Counted from the first letter of the stretch, positions 18,749 through 27,874 are shown. The stretch is 64,000 nucleotides of DNA from Nocardioides sp. Root1257 (GCF_001425175.1 NZ_LMDV01000001.1:496001-560000), one strand, 5' to 3'. Program-made: numbers and translations. Notes: generated by a model from the sequence alone, not told the origin.

Positions 18749-20793
18749 TTCGGGATCTGGCGGTCGTTCTTCGACCGACTCGGGACGTTGCCCATCCGCA
18801 GCTCGGTCGGCCGCACCCAGGCGCCCTCGCGCTCCTCGCGCTCGCGCACGATCTCGGACGACCGCAGCTGGTAGGGCACCGAGGTGACCATCACGCCGGG
18901 CGCGAAGAGCAGCCGGCCCTTGAGGCGGAGCGCCGTCTGGTTGTGCAGCAGCTGCTCCCACCACCGGCCGACGACGTACTCCGGGATGTAGACCGCGACC
19001 ACGCCGCGTGGGTTGGCCTTCCGGATCTCCAGGGCGTAGTCGACGATCGGCCGGACCAGCTCGCGGTACGGCGAGTGCAGGACCTTGAGCGGCACGTCGA
19101 TGTTGCGCTCGTCCCACTCCTCGAGGAGCCGGTTGGTCGCCTCGGCGTCGACCGAGACGTAGACGCCCTCGAGGACGTTGGGCCGGGTCGCCTTCGCGAA
19201 CGCGAGGGCGCGCAGCGTCGGCTTGTGGAGCTTGGACACCAGGACGATGGCGTGCACGCGCGAGGGCATCATCTTGTCCTCGTCGTCGGCCTCCAGCTCC
19301 TCGTTGACGCTCTCGTAGTGGCTGTGGATGCCGCGCATCAGCAGGTAGAACACGATCATCGCGAGGATCGTGATCCAGGCGCCCGCGAAGAACTTCGTGA
19401 TCAGCACGATCACCAGGACGACCGCCGTGAAGGTGAGACCGACCGCGTTGATGGTCCGCGAGCGGTACATCCGGCGCCGTTCGCCGGCGTCCCGCTCGGT
19501 CTTCAGGTGCCGGGTCCAGTGCCGGATCATCCCGAGCTGGCTCAGGTTGAAGGACACGAACACGCCAACGATGTAGAGCTGGATCAGCCGGGTCGGCTCG
19601 GCGTTGAAGACCTGGATCAGGATGATCGCCATGATCGCGAGGAAGAGGATGCCGTTGCTGTAGGCGAGCCGGTCGCCGCGCGAGCCGAGCGCCCGCGGCG
19701 CGTAGCCGTCCTTCGCCAGGATCGAGCCGAGCACCGGGAAGCCGTTGAACGCCGTGTTGGCGGCGAGCACCAGGATCACGCCGGTGACCGTCACGACCAG
19801 GTAGAAGCCGGGCCGGAAGTCGGCGAAGATCGCGTCGGCGATCTGCGAGATGGCGGTGTGCTGGTCGTAGTTCGCCGGCAGCGGCTCCCCGTTCAGGGTC
19901 AGCCGGTCGAAGTCGGACGGGTCGACGAACTGCAGGCCCATCTGCTTCGCCAGCACGATGACGCTCAGCATCATCGAGATGGCGATCAGGCCCAGCAGCA
20001 GGAGCGTGGTCGCGGCGTTCTTGCTCTTCGGACGGCGGAACGCCGGGACCCCGTTGGAGATCGCCTCGACACCGGTCAGCGCGGCACACCCCGAGGAGAA
20101 GGCTCGGGCGAGCAGGAAGATGAGGGCGAACGTCGTCATCGAGTCGCCGTAGCCGGGCGCCGCGGTCATGTCGAGCTCGGCGCTCTCCACCTGGGGCAGG
20201 GTGCCCTGCGCGAGCTCGACCAGGCCGTAGGCGCACATGCCGAGGATCGCGACCATGAAGAGGTACGTCGGGATCGCGAAGAACGTCCCCGACTCCCGGA
20301 TGCCACGGAGGTTGAGCGCCGCCAGGACGATCACGAGCGCCGTCGCGAAGTTCGCCTCGTGCCCGTTGAGCGGCCCGACCGCGGACGCGGCGTACTGCGC
20401 GCCCGACGAGATCGACACCGCCACGGTGAGCACGTAGTCGACCAGGAGGGCGCTGGCGACCGTCGTACCGGCCTTCGAGCCCAGGTTGACCGTCGCGACC
20501 TCGTAGTCGCCGCCACCGCTGGGGTAGGCGTGCACGGTCTGGCGGTAGGACGCGACCACCGCGGTCATGACGACCGCGACGGCGATGCCGATCTTCCACG
20601 ACCAGACGTAGGCCGAGGCCCCGGCCAGGGAGAGCATGATGAAGATCTCGTCGGGCGCGTACGCGACGGACGACAGCGCGTCGCTCGCGAAGACGGGCAG
20701 GGCGATGCGCTTGGGCAGCAGGGTCTCGCCCAGCTGCGAGCTGCGCAGCTTGCGGCCGAGCAGCACCCGCTTCGACACGTCGCCGATACTCAC
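18745..20793 (-). CDS. APC-superfamily permease, KimA-like potassium transporter
   Basis: The protein has 682 residues. About twelve helices, starting SDALSSVAYAPDEIFIMLSL, are followed from about residue 515 by a soluble domain (RVHAIVLVSKLHKPTLRALA, PYRELVRPIVDYALEI) like a universal-stress-protein fold. That layout is shared with KimA (YdaO), a high-affinity potassium importer in Bacillus subtilis. Two TrkA potassium-regulator genes start just across the divergent promoter, which supports potassium as substrate. GTG at 20,793 follows TAGCCT by eight bases; ATG at 20,817 is an alternative. Confidence 0.82.
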   Translation of the reverse strand: MSIGDVSKRVLLGRKLRSSQLGETLLPKRIALPVFASDALSSVAYAPDEIFIMLSLAGASAYVWSWKIGIAVAVVMTAVVASYRQTVHAYPSGGGDYEVATVNLGSKAGTTVASALLVDYVLTVAVSISSGAQYAASAVGPLNGHEANFATALVIVLAALNLRGIRESGTFFAIPTYLFMVAILGMCAYGLVELAQGTLPQVESAELDMTAAPGYGDSMTTFALIFLLARAFSSGCAALTGVEAISNGVPAFRRPKSKNAATTLLLLGLIAISMMLSVIVLAKQMGLQFVDPSDFDRLTLNGEPLPANYDQHTAISQIADAIFADFRPGFYLVVTVTGVILVLAANTAFNGFPVLGSILAKDGYAPRALGSRGDRLAYSNGILFLAIMAIILIQVFNAEPTRLIQLYIVGVFVSFNLSQLGMIRHWTRHLKTERDAGERRRMYRSRTINAVGLTFTAVVLVIVLITKFFAGAWITILAMIVFYLLMRGIHSHYESVNEELEADDEDKMMPSRVHAIVLVSKLHKPTLRALAFAKATRPNVLEGVYVSVDAEATNRLLEEWDERNIDVPLKVLHSPYRELVRPIVDYALEIRKANPRGVVAVYIPEYVVGRWWEQLLHNQTALRLKGRLLFAPGVMVTSVPYQLRSSEIVREREEREGAWVRPTELRMGNVPSRSKNDRQIPK

Positions 20794-20873
20794 GAGCCGA
20801 AAGGCTAGACCCACCATGTGACGCGGGGGGCATCCGCGCCGTACCGACCGCCCGACGTTGTAGCGTCTGCGTC

Positions 20874-21536
20874 GTGCATGTCGTGATCATGGGTTGCGGG
20901 CGGGTCGGCTCCACGCTGGCCCGCAGCCTCGAGGACCGCAACCACACCGTGTCGATCATCGACTCCGACCCGGACGCGTTCCGACGCGTCGGCCCGGGGT
21001 TCAACGGCGACAAGGTGACCGGCCAGGGCTTCGACCAGGAGGTCCTCGAGAAGGCCGGGATCCGGCGCGCCGACGCGTTCGCCGCCGTGTCCAGCGGTGA
21101 CAACTCCAACATCATCGCCGCGCGGGTCGCGCGCGAGACGTTCGGGATCCAGCAGGTCGTCGCCCGCATCTACGACCCCGGCCGCGCCGAGGTCTACCAG
21201 CGTCTCGGCATCACGACGGTCGCCACGGTCAAGTGGACGGCCGACCAGGTGCTGCGCCGGTTGCTGCCGGCCGGTGCCGAGCCGGACTTCCGCGACCCGT
21301 CGGGCACCATCCGGGTCGACCAGATCCCCGCCCCCGAGTCGTGGATCGGGCACCGCACCGTCGACTTCCAGATGCAGTCGAAGAGCCGGATCGCCTGGAT
21401 CGACCGTCTCGGCGAAGGCATGCTCCCGACCCGGGACAGCGTGATCCAGGAGGGCGACATCCTCCACGTCGCGATGCGCGAGGAGCACGCCGCCGACGCC
21501 TACCAGGTCATCGAGACCGGCCCGGACGAGAGCTGA
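20874..21536 (+). CDS. ceoB: TrkA-type potassium uptake regulatory protein (CeoB-like)
   Basis: The 220-residue cytosolic regulator has a Rossmann RCK_N domain, HVVIMGCGRVGSTLARSLED (about 2-21), with SIIDSDPDAF for NAD(H) binding, and a C-terminal RCK_C domain (DQIPAPESWIGHRTVDF to GDILHVAM). Such proteins gate potassium transporters in response to nucleotides. GTG at 20,874 follows TAGCGT (20,861-20,866) by seven bases, so it is leaderless. It forms a tandem with the next gene, as ceoB-ceoC in mycobacteria, and is divergent from the KimA-like permease. Confidence 0.88.
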   Translation: MHVVIMGCGRVGSTLARSLEDRNHTVSIIDSDPDAFRRVGPGFNGDKVTGQGFDQEVLEKAGIRRADAFAAVSSGDNSNIIAARVARETFGIQQVVARIYDPGRAEVYQRLGITTVATVKWTADQVLRRLLPAGAEPDFRDPSGTIRVDQIPAPESWIGHRTVDFQMQSKSRIAWIDRLGEGMLPTRDSVIQEGDILHVAMREEHAADAYQVIETGPDES

Positions 21537-21543
21537 GGACGTC

Positions 21544-22215
21544 ATGCGAGTCGCCATCGCCGGAGCCGGGGCCGTCGGCCGGTCCATCGCCCGCGAGCTG
21601 ATCCACAACGGTCACCAGGTCCTGCTGATCGACAAGAACCCCGACTCCATCAAGCCCGAGCGGGTCCCCGACGCCGAGTGGCTGCTCGCCGACTCGTGCG
21701 AGCTCTCCTCGCTCGAGGAGGCGCGCCTGGACCGCTGCGACGTCGTGATCGCCGCGACCGGTGACGACAAGGTCAACCTCGTGACGTCGCTGCTCGCCAA
21801 GACCGAGTTCGGCGTCCCGCGCACGGTCGGCCGGGTCAACCACCCCAACAACGAGTGGCTCTTCACCGAGGCCTGGGGCGTCGACGTCAACGTGTCGACC
21901 CCGCGGATCATGTCGGCGCTGGTCGAGGAGGCCGTGACCGTCGGCGACCTGGTGCGGCTCTTCACCTTCCGCCAGGGCAACGCCAACCTCGTCGAGATGA
22001 CGCTGCCCGCGGACTCGCCGTACGTCGGGAAGCCGGCCGGCCTGATCCCGTTCCCCGAGAACTGCGCGCTGGTCACGATCCTGCGCGACGGGCAGGTCTA
22101 CGTGCCCAACGAGGAGCAGCCGGTCGAGGCCGGGGACGAGCTGCTGTTCGTCGTCCCGGCCGACGTCGAGGAGAACCTGGAGCGCCTGCTCGCGCCCTCG
22201 GCCCACGGAGGCTAG
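21544..22215 (+). CDS. ceoC: TrkA-type potassium uptake regulatory protein (CeoC-like)
   Basis: The 223-residue partner of the preceding gene has RCK_N, MRVAIAGAGAVGRSIAREL and VLLIDKNPDS, with a middle segment YVGRV-like in TVGRVNHPNNEWLFTEAWG, and RCK_C from about residue 140 (VEMTLPADSPYVGKPAGLIP to GDELLFVVP). It starts seven bases after the ceoB stop. The two halves probably form a heteromeric ring on a potassium channel or on the divergent permease. Confidence 0.88.
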   Translation: MRVAIAGAGAVGRSIARELIHNGHQVLLIDKNPDSIKPERVPDAEWLLADSCELSSLEEARLDRCDVVIAATGDDKVNLVTSLLAKTEFGVPRTVGRVNHPNNEWLFTEAWGVDVNVSTPRIMSALVEEAVTVGDLVRLFTFRQGNANLVEMTLPADSPYVGKPAGLIPFPENCALVTILRDGQVYVPNEEQPVEAGDELLFVVPADVEENLERLLAPSAHGG

Positions 22216-22233
22216 TCGCCTGCCGGGTGCCGA

Positions 22234-22986
22234 TCAGGACGCGGGCTGCGTGGACTCCACCGGCGTGTGGTTGCGCGACAGCACCCACACCATCGCCCCG
22301 AGGGCGGCGAGCTGGAGCGGCCAGCCCATCGCGATCTTGAGGATGCCGAGCGCGGCGACGGCCGAGTCGGCGTGGATCGCGCCCGACTTGCCGGCGAACC
22401 AGATCGGCGCCTGCACGATCACCCGGAGCGCGCAGGGTACGGCGAGCAGCCAGGTCAGCAGCGAGCAGAGCCGCGCCACCTGCCGGTCCCGGTGCCACGC
22501 GGTCGCGTCGCCGGTGACGCTGCCGACCATGAAGCCGACCAGCGGCCAGCCGATGAGGCAGGTGAACGCCAGCAGCACGGAGTAGCCGGCGTTGTAGATG
22601 ATGCCCGGCAGGAAGTAGGCGAGCGCCTGGTCGTCGGCGCTGCCGCCGCGGCTCGCCGAGATCCGCACGAACAGCGCACCGATGCCGATGCCGAAGAGCG
22701 CGTTGAGGACGAACTGCACGCTGGAGCGCTGCACCATCCGCAGCGCGAGCAGCACCAGGGCCGAGCCGATGCTCACGGTGAGCGCCGTCCGGAGGTCCTT
22801 GGTCGTCAGCCAGAGCACCGTGAAGACGATCGTCGGCACCGCGGCCTCGAGCATGCCGCGCCGGCCTCCGAGCGCCTTGGACATCTGGGCCCGGACCACC
22901 GCCTCGACCGTCTCGACCCCGTCGTGCTCCGCGACCGGCTCCTCGACCGGCTCGTCGACCGGCCGATCGAACGGCTGGTCGGTCAC
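22234..22986 (-). CDS. DUF3159 membrane protein
   Basis: The 250-residue protein has an acidic head with (D/E)PV repeats ([16 protein letters not shown]), then VVRAQMSKALGGRRGMLEAA and about six helices. This is the actinobacterial DUF3159 family, function unknown. The GTG at 22,986 overlaps the OB-fold gene stop (GTGA). Its place after DUF3710 and the OB-fold gene and beside ceoBC copies the order I recall from M. tuberculosis (Rv2693c-Rv2696c). The head repeat resembles that of the acetyltransferase at 37,595-38,389. Confidence 0.8.
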   Translation of the reverse strand: MTDQPFDRPVDEPVEEPVAEHDGVETVEAVVRAQMSKALGGRRGMLEAAVPTIVFTVLWLTTKDLRTALTVSIGSALVLLALRMVQRSSVQFVLNALFGIGIGALFVRISASRGGSADDQALAYFLPGIIYNAGYSVLLAFTCLIGWPLVGFMVGSVTGDATAWHRDRQVARLCSLLTWLLAVPCALRVIVQAPIWFAGKSGAIHADSAVAALGILKIAMGWPLQLAALGAMVWVLSRNHTPVESTQPAS

Positions 22987-23345
22987 GGGATGAGCTCGTA
23001 GCGCGGGTTGTAGAGGATCCGCTCGCCGTCCTGCTGCCCGATCCGGCCGACGACCGACAGGGAGCGGCCGGGTGCGATGCCGGTGATCCGGCGCCGGCCC
23101 AGCCAGACGATGGTGATCGAGCCGGTGCCGTCGCTCAGCTCGGCCTCGAGGGCAGGGACGCCGCCACGGGGCCGCAGCGTGACGGTCCGCAGGGTGCCGC
23201 GGAGCCGCACGCGCTCGCGGTCGGGCGCGGCGCCGATCTGCTCGCAGTCGTCGCCGCGGTGCGTACGGCGCAGGTCGCGCTCGTCCTGGTCGGTCGAGTT
23301 CGCCCACCGGCTGATGGTGCGCCGCAGCCTGGTCTTCTCGCCCAT
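22983..23345 (-). CDS. OB-fold nucleic-acid-binding protein
   Basis: The 120-residue protein has a basic N terminus (EKTRLRRTISRWANS), then an OB-fold core (RERVRLRGTLRTVTLRPRGG, SDGTGSITIVWLGRRRITGI, GRSLSVVGRIG). This pattern resembles RecG/RecQ-type wedge or tRNA-anticodon OB domains. A nucleic-acid-binding role is inferred. It lies five bases after DUF3710 and overlaps DUF3159, in a conserved actinobacterial run. Confidence 0.78.
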   Translation of the reverse strand: MGEKTRLRRTISRWANSTDQDERDLRRTHRGDDCEQIGAAPDRERVRLRGTLRTVTLRPRGGVPALEAELSDGTGSITIVWLGRRRITGIAPGRSLSVVGRIGQQDGERILYNPRYELIP

Positions 23346-23349
23346 GGGA

Positions 23350-24009
23350 CTACGCCCCCGGGCGGGTGAGCTGGTCGGCGGGCGGCAGGGTCAGCGGCAG
23401 GTCGGCGCCCGACGGCATCGCGACCGCGCCACGGCGTACGGCGGTCGTGGCGATCGCCTCGTCCCAGGGCCCGACCTGGTCGGGCTCGAGGGCGGCGCGA
23501 CCGAGCAGCGTCGCGCGCAGCATCCACCGGCCGCCGTTGATGCCGACCACGCGGGAGGGCTGGGTGGCCGTGCGACCGTCCTCGCCGCGGACCGTGAGCT
23601 GGCAGACCAGCTCGGTGCCGTAGAAGCCCTCGCGCTCGGAGGCGGTGCCGCCGCGCTGGGCGTACTCCGCGGCGATCCGGGGCCGGATCTCCGACCACAG
23701 GTCACCGTTGCGCGGGGCGGCGAAGGCGCGCAGCTCGACCGCACCCTCGGCGCCCGCGAGCACCACGGACTGGACCTCGTTGGTGGACTCGTCGACCTGG
23801 AGGCGGATCTCGAGGCCGTCGACGTTGGCCAGCAGCAGCGACCCGAGGTCGACGCGCTCGATGCCGTCGTCGGGGAGGTCGTCGACGTCCCACGGCCCGG
23901 TGGCGGCGGACTGGTCCGGCTCTCCCGGGGCCGCCCCGCCGATCGCCTGGTCGACGTCCTCGTCGACGGGCGCGCCGGACGGCTCGCTGGACTTGCGGCG
24001 GAACTTCAC
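23350..24009 (-). CDS. DUF3710 protein
   Basis: This is a 219-residue soluble protein. After an acidic, probably disordered head (about 1-50) the DUF3710 core has IERVDLGSLLLANVDGLEIR, VELRAFAAPRNGDLWSEIRP and VVGINGGRWMLRATLLGRAA. No catalytic motif is recognisable, and the family's function is unknown to me. It lies seven bases downstream of dut and upstream of the OB-fold gene, a run kept across actinobacteria. Confidence 0.82.
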   Translation of the reverse strand: MKFRRKSSEPSGAPVDEDVDQAIGGAAPGEPDQSAATGPWDVDDLPDDGIERVDLGSLLLANVDGLEIRLQVDESTNEVQSVVLAGAEGAVELRAFAAPRNGDLWSEIRPRIAAEYAQRGGTASEREGFYGTELVCQLTVRGEDGRTATQPSRVVGINGGRWMLRATLLGRAALEPDQVGPWDEAIATTAVRRGAVAMPSGADLPLTLPPADQLTRPGA

Positions 24010-24015
24010 GCGGAC

Positions 24016-24525
24016 CTACTCACTGATGCTCACTGGTGACGAAAACCCTCCGGTAGAACCGTAACCCCCGGCGCCACGCACCGACTCGGGGAGGCCCGCC
24101 ACGTCGACGAACGCCGCTCGCTCGAAGCGCTGGATCACCAGCTGCGCGATGCGGTCGCCGCGACGCAGCTCGATCGGCTCGCGCGGGTCGTGGTTGATCA
24201 GCATCACCTTGATCTCGCCGCGGTAGCCCGCGTCGACGGTGCCCGGGGTGTTCACGATCGACAACCCGTGCCGCGCAGCGAGGCCGGAGCGCGGGTGCAC
24301 CAGGGCGACGAACCCCGCCGGCAGTGCGATCGCGATGCCGGTCGGCACCATCGCCCGCTCCCCCGGCGCCAGCGTCACGTCGACGGTCGTCAGCAGGTCC
24401 GCGCCCGCGTCGCCGGGGTGGGCGTACGACGGGAGCGGCAGGTCGGGGTCCAGGCGCTGCACGAGCACCTCGAGCTGGCTGCCGTCCACGCTTTCGCCCA
24501 CGCTTTCGTCCACGCTGTCCTCCAC
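24016..24525 (-). CDS. dut: dUTP diphosphatase (dUTPase)
   Basis: The 169-residue enzyme hydrolyses dUTP to dUMP and pyrophosphate, supplying dUMP for dTMP and keeping uracil out of DNA. The five trimeric dUTPase motifs are present: [46 protein letters not shown] and the C-terminal [14 protein letters not shown]. The GTG at 24,525 is eight bases after TAGGGT. The first codons form 12- to 15-bp tandem repeats (GTGGACGAAAGC type), giving the odd head [14 protein letters not shown]; an internal GTG at 24,513 is also possible. Confidence 0.93.
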   Translation of the reverse strand: MEDSVDESVGESVDGSQLEVLVQRLDPDLPLPSYAHPGDAGADLLTTVDVTLAPGERAMVPTGIAIALPAGFVALVHPRSGLAARHGLSIVNTPGTVDAGYRGEIKVMLINHDPREPIELRRGDRIAQLVIQRFERAAFVDVAGLPESVRGAGGYGSTGGFSSPVSISE

Positions 24526-24578
24526 GTGGGCGGACCCTACCGGCCGGCGCCGCGGTCCCCAATGACAGGATTCCGCCT

Positions 24579-25043
24579 GTGAGTCCTGTCAGCACCGGCT
24601 ACCGCGAGCGGCTCGGCGTACCGCTGCGCTGGTGGGTCCAGGGCACCATGCTGGTCGCCACCCTGTGGCTGGCCGTCGTCGTGGCGCTGCCGGCCGCCGG
24701 AGCCTGGGTGATCACCGCCATCGCGATGGCGCTGCTGTGCGCCGGCCTCGGGGCGTACGGCGCCGTGCGGGTCGAGGTGGACGGCGACACGTTCCGGGCC
24801 GGACGCGCCCACATCGCGGCGACGTACGTCGGCACGGCCACGCCCCTCGACGCGGGTGCCGCCCGCCACCTGGCCGGCCCCGGCGCCGACGCCCGCGCCT
24901 TCCTGCTGCTGCGTCCCTACCTCAAGCGCGCCGTCCGGGTGGAGATCACCGACCCCGCGGATCCCGCGCCGTACTGGCTGGTCGCCACGCGCCATCCGGA
25001 GGAGCTCGCCGAAGCGCTCGCCGCGATGACGCGGTCGGCCTGA
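24579..25043 (+). CDS. DUF3093 membrane protein
   Basis: The 154-residue protein has two helices at about 15-60 ([40 protein letters not shown]) and a soluble tail with [15 protein letters not shown] and [20 protein letters not shown]. This matches DUF3093, found next to dut in actinobacteria (M. tuberculosis Rv2698, as recalled). The GTG at 24,579 follows CAGGAT by seven bases, so it is likely leaderless. It is divergent from dut; function unknown. Confidence 0.8.
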   Translation: MSPVSTGYRERLGVPLRWWVQGTMLVATLWLAVVVALPAAGAWVITAIAMALLCAGLGAYGAVRVEVDGDTFRAGRAHIAATYVGTATPLDAGAARHLAGPGADARAFLLLRPYLKRAVRVEITDPADPAPYWLVATRHPEELAEALAAMTRSA

Positions 25044-25085
25044 TCCGCTCGCTTCGGGACTGACCCACCTGGGTAGTGTTCGGCC

Positions 25086-25376
25086 ATGGCTGAAGGTGGA
25101 TCCAAGGTGTGGAGCGCGTTCTCGGTGGCCTCCGCCCTGATGGCGGCGGCGGTCGCGAAGAAGGCGATCGACAAGACGTGGACGGTCGCGACCGGCAAGA
25201 ACCCGCCGGAGAACCCCGCGGACCCCGACGTCGACGTCTGGGAGGCCGTCTCGTGGGCCCTCGTCAGCGGCATGGCCGTCGGCCTGGCCCGGATGCTGGC
25301 CCAGCGCCGGGCGACGTCCTACTACGTGCGCTCGACGGGGCACCTGCCCGGCCAGCTGGCCCAGGACGGCAAGTAG
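25086..25376 (+). CDS. DUF4235 small membrane protein
   Basis: The 96-residue protein has two hydrophobic segments (VWSAFSVASALMAAAVAKKA and VWEAVSWALVSGMAVGLARM) with WTVATGKNPPENP between, matching DUF4235. Function unknown. ATG at 25,086 comes six bases after TAGTGT (25,074-25,079). A strong hairpin follows the stop. Confidence 0.82.
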   Translation: MAEGGSKVWSAFSVASALMAAAVAKKAIDKTWTVATGKNPPENPADPDVDVWEAVSWALVSGMAVGLARMLAQRRATSYYVRSTGHLPGQLAQDGK

Positions 25377-25394
25377 TCCGACCCCTCGAACAGC

Positions 25395-25427
25395 AGAAGG
25401 CCGCAACCCAGGGGGTTGCGGCCTTCT
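25395..25427. terminator. Bidirectional terminator between DUF4235 and DUF4193
   Basis: A perfect 15-bp stem, AGAAGGCCGCAACCC / GGGTTGCGGCCTTCT, has a 3-nt loop and lies between convergent genes, 16-19 bp from each stop. Confidence 0.88.
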
Positions 25428-25442
25428 GACGTCGTGCTGCGC

Positions 25443-25733
25443 TCAGGCGCAGTCGAAGCAGATCATCTTCTTCGGGTCAGCCAGCTGGCTGCGGTGGTGC
25501 ACCAGGAAGCAGCTCATGCAGGTGAACTCGTCCTCCTGCTTGGGCTTCACCTCGACGGCCAGCTCCTCGTGGGAGAGGTCGGCGCCGGGGAGCTCGAAGG
25601 ACTCTGCGGCCTCGGTCTCGTCCTCGTCGACCTTGCCCGAGTTCTTGTCGTGGCGCCGAGCCTTGAGCTCCTCGATGCTCTCCTCGGACTGGTCTTCTTC
25701 GGTCTTGCGCGGTGCGTCGTAGTCGGTCGCCAT
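25443..25733 (-). CDS. DUF4193 zinc-ribbon-like protein
   Basis: The 96-residue acidic protein ends with two Cys pairs, FTCMSCFLVHHRSQLAD and MICFDCA, a likely zinc knuckle. It belongs to DUF4193 (M. tuberculosis Rv2699c, as recalled), and its function is unknown to me. GGAG seven bases before the ATG is a normal ribosome site. The 158-bp upstream gap to suhB holds only its promoter, including the palindrome TGAACGTTCA at 25,830-25,839. Confidence 0.85.
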   Translation of the reverse strand: MATDYDAPRKTEEDQSEESIEELKARRHDKNSGKVDEDETEAAESFELPGADLSHEELAVEVKPKQEDEFTCMSCFLVHHRSQLADPKKMICFDCA

Positions 25734-25891
25734 TCGTCACTCCACTCTGCGAGGCGTCTGGGCGGTACGCCTCGTACGTCTTCGTCTCATCGTCATTCGT
25801 CGTCTGCTCGGCGCCGAGATTGTGCACCATGAACGTTCAAAAAGGCACACCGGGATGGCGTCGCCGAGCGTGAACATCCGGTGACGGCCCG

Positions 25892-26707
25892 CTATTCCCC
25901 CGTTTCGGGTGAGAAGCCGGTGCTCGTGACGACCGTCAGCAGCTCGTCGAAACCGTGTGCGGGACCGCACACCAGGAGGTCCAGTCCCCCGATGCCCGGC
26001 AGCACATGCGTCCGGGCTCCGGCGATCCGGGCGATCAGGCCTGCGGCGGCGTGGTCCCAGAGGTTGACGCCCTCCTCGACGTACCCGTCCAGGCGACCGT
26101 CGGCGACCAGGCACAGGTCCAGGGCGCACGACCCGAGTCGGCGTACGTCGCGCACCAGCGGCAGCAGCCGGGTGACGGCCTCGGCCTGGAGGACGCGCAC
26201 CCGCCGGTCGTAGGAGAAGCCGGTCGCGATGAGCCGTTGCGCCATCGGGGCCGGCCCGCGCACCGCCACGGGTACGCCGTCGCGGGTGGCCGACTCCGGG
26301 CCCGAGGCGTCGGCGAGCCGGCCGACGTACTCGGTGCCGGCCTGCACGTCGAGGACCACCCCGGCGACGACCTCGCCGTCGAGCTCGGCCGCGATCGACA
26401 CGGCGTACTGCGGGATGCCGTAGAGGAAGTTCACGGTGCCGTCGATGGGGTCGACGATCCAGCGCACCCCGGTGCTGCTCGCGACGTCGTCGCCCTCCTC
26501 GCCGAGGAAGCCATCCTCGGGACGGGCAGACCGGATGTGCTCGCGGATCAGCGCCTCGCTGGCCCGGTCGGCCTCGGTGACGACGTCGACGTCACTGGAC
26601 TTGGTGGCCGCGACGGTGACGTGGCCCCGGGCGCGCTCGCGCACCAGCTCGGCGGCGGCGCGGGCGGCGGAGAGGGCCAGGTCGACGAGCTCCTGGTTGC
26701 CGGCCAT
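25892..26707 (-). CDS. suhB: Inositol monophosphatase SuhB
   Basis: In this 271-residue protein all metal ligands are present: GFLGEEGDD, WIVDPIDGTVNFLYG (about 82-96) and VNLWDHAAAGLI (about 214-225). It removes phosphate from myo-inositol 1-phosphate, the route to inositol for phosphatidylinositol and mycothiol in actinobacteria. Its ATG shares one base with the ferrochelatase stop (TGATG), so the two are co-translated. The intact motifs contrast with the degenerate copy at 6273-7082. Confidence 0.92.
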   Translation of the reverse strand: MAGNQELVDLALSAARAAAELVRERARGHVTVAATKSSDVDVVTEADRASEALIREHIRSARPEDGFLGEEGDDVASSTGVRWIVDPIDGTVNFLYGIPQYAVSIAAELDGEVVAGVVLDVQAGTEYVGRLADASGPESATRDGVPVAVRGPAPMAQRLIATGFSYDRRVRVLQAEAVTRLLPLVRDVRRLGSCALDLCLVADGRLDGYVEEGVNLWDHAAAGLIARIAGARTHVLPGIGGLDLLVCGPAHGFDELLTVVTSTGFSPETGE

Positions 26708-27804
26708 CAGGCGCCGGCCAGGGCGGGCCGGTCGGCGCGCGGGTTGGGGCAGCAGCCCACGGCGCAGCGGTCCCAGCAGGCCGGCAGCGAGCCGACGGCC
26801 GCCCGGTCGACCGCCTCGCCGCGCTCGACGGCGGCGCGCTCGAGGAGCAGGTCGCGCACCGCCGCGACGAAGCGCGGGTCGATGCCGGCGGTGGCGGCCC
26901 GGCTGGCCGGGAGGCCGAGCTTCTCGGCCGTCGCCATCGCCTCGGTGTCCAGGTCGTAGATGACCTCCATGTGGTCGGAGACGAAGCCGATCGGCACCAT
27001 CACCACCGCCGAGGCACCGGTCTCGTGCAGCTGCTCGAGGTGGTCGTTGACGTCCGGCTCGAGCCAGGGGGTCTGCGGCGATCCCGACCGCGAGCAGTAG
27101 ACGAGCTCGTGCGGGTGGCGGCGGCCGGTCTCCTCGCGGACCCGCTCGACGACCTCGAGCATGACGCTGCGGTGCTGGTCGGCGTACGCGCCTCCCTCGG
27201 GTCCGCTGCCGTCGTTCATGGCGTCGGGGATCGAGTGCGTGACGAACGCGAGGTGGGCCGTGTCGCGCACGTCGTCGGGCAGGTCGGCCAGCGCGGCCAG
27301 CGTCGCGTCGACGGCCGGCTCCACGAAGCCCGGGTGGTTGAAGTAGTGGCGCAGCTTGTCGAGCACCGGCGCCCCGTCCCCCTGCTCGACAGGAAGGGCG
27401 TCGACCGCGTCGAAGAGGTTCTCGCGGTACTGCCGGCAGGAGGAGTACGACGAGTAGGCACTGGTCACGAAGCAGGCGACCCGGGTGACCCCGTCGGCCG
27501 CCATCTGCCGGACCGTGTCGGTCAGGTAGGGGTCCCAGTTGCGGTTGCCCCAGTAGACGGGCAGGTCGATGCCGGCACCGGCGAGGTCGTCGCGCAGGGC
27601 GGCGAGGAAGGCCCGGTTCTGGTCGTTGATCGGCGAGCGGCCCCCGAACTCGTAGTAGTGCTGACCGACCTCCTCGAGGCGCTCGCGCGGGATGCCCCGC
27701 CCGCGGGTGACGTTCTCCAGGAACGGCACGACGTCCTCGGGCTTCTCCGGGCCGCCGAACGACACCAGCAGGACGGCGTCGTACGGGCTGGTGTCGGGAC
27801 TCAT
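26707..27804 (-). CDS. hemH: Ferrochelatase (coproporphyrin ferrochelatase type)
   Basis: The 365-residue enzyme inserts ferrous iron into a porphyrin; in actinobacteria the substrate is coproporphyrin III and the last step is done by another enzyme. Motifs are [20 protein letters not shown] at the start, catalytic His in VTHSIPDAM, and [16 protein letters not shown]. The tail [16 protein letters not shown] carries the cysteines of the 2Fe-2S cluster seen in actinobacterial enzymes. ATG at 27,804 is seven bases after TAGGAT, so it is leaderless. It is divergent from an MFS exporter and followed by suhB. Confidence 0.93.
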   Translation of the reverse strand: MSPDTSPYDAVLLVSFGGPEKPEDVVPFLENVTRGRGIPRERLEEVGQHYYEFGGRSPINDQNRAFLAALRDDLAGAGIDLPVYWGNRNWDPYLTDTVRQMAADGVTRVACFVTSAYSSYSSCRQYRENLFDAVDALPVEQGDGAPVLDKLRHYFNHPGFVEPAVDATLAALADLPDDVRDTAHLAFVTHSIPDAMNDGSGPEGGAYADQHRSVMLEVVERVREETGRRHPHELVYCSRSGSPQTPWLEPDVNDHLEQLHETGASAVVMVPIGFVSDHMEVIYDLDTEAMATAEKLGLPASRAATAGIDPRFVAAVRDLLLERAAVERGEAVDRAAVGSLPACWDRCAVGCCPNPRADRPALAGA

Positions 27805-27874
27805 GCCAGCCATCCTAGGAAGGGTGTCGCAATGATTCGTCGGCGGTCGACGGCCACCGATACCGTCACGGCTG

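Noticed and set aside
18749..21169. Extension of the RNA methyltransferase frame upstream to 21,169
   Set aside because: The first 800 codons are the wrong frame of the KimA-like gene; the real start is the ATG at 18,748 overlapping that gene's stop.
25830..25839. TGAACGTTCA upstream of DUF4193 as an SOS (LexA) box
   Set aside because: The mycobacterial SOS box needs GAAC and GTTC separated by a four-base gap (TCGAAC-N4-GTTCGA); here they are fused, so it was kept only as an unassigned palindrome.
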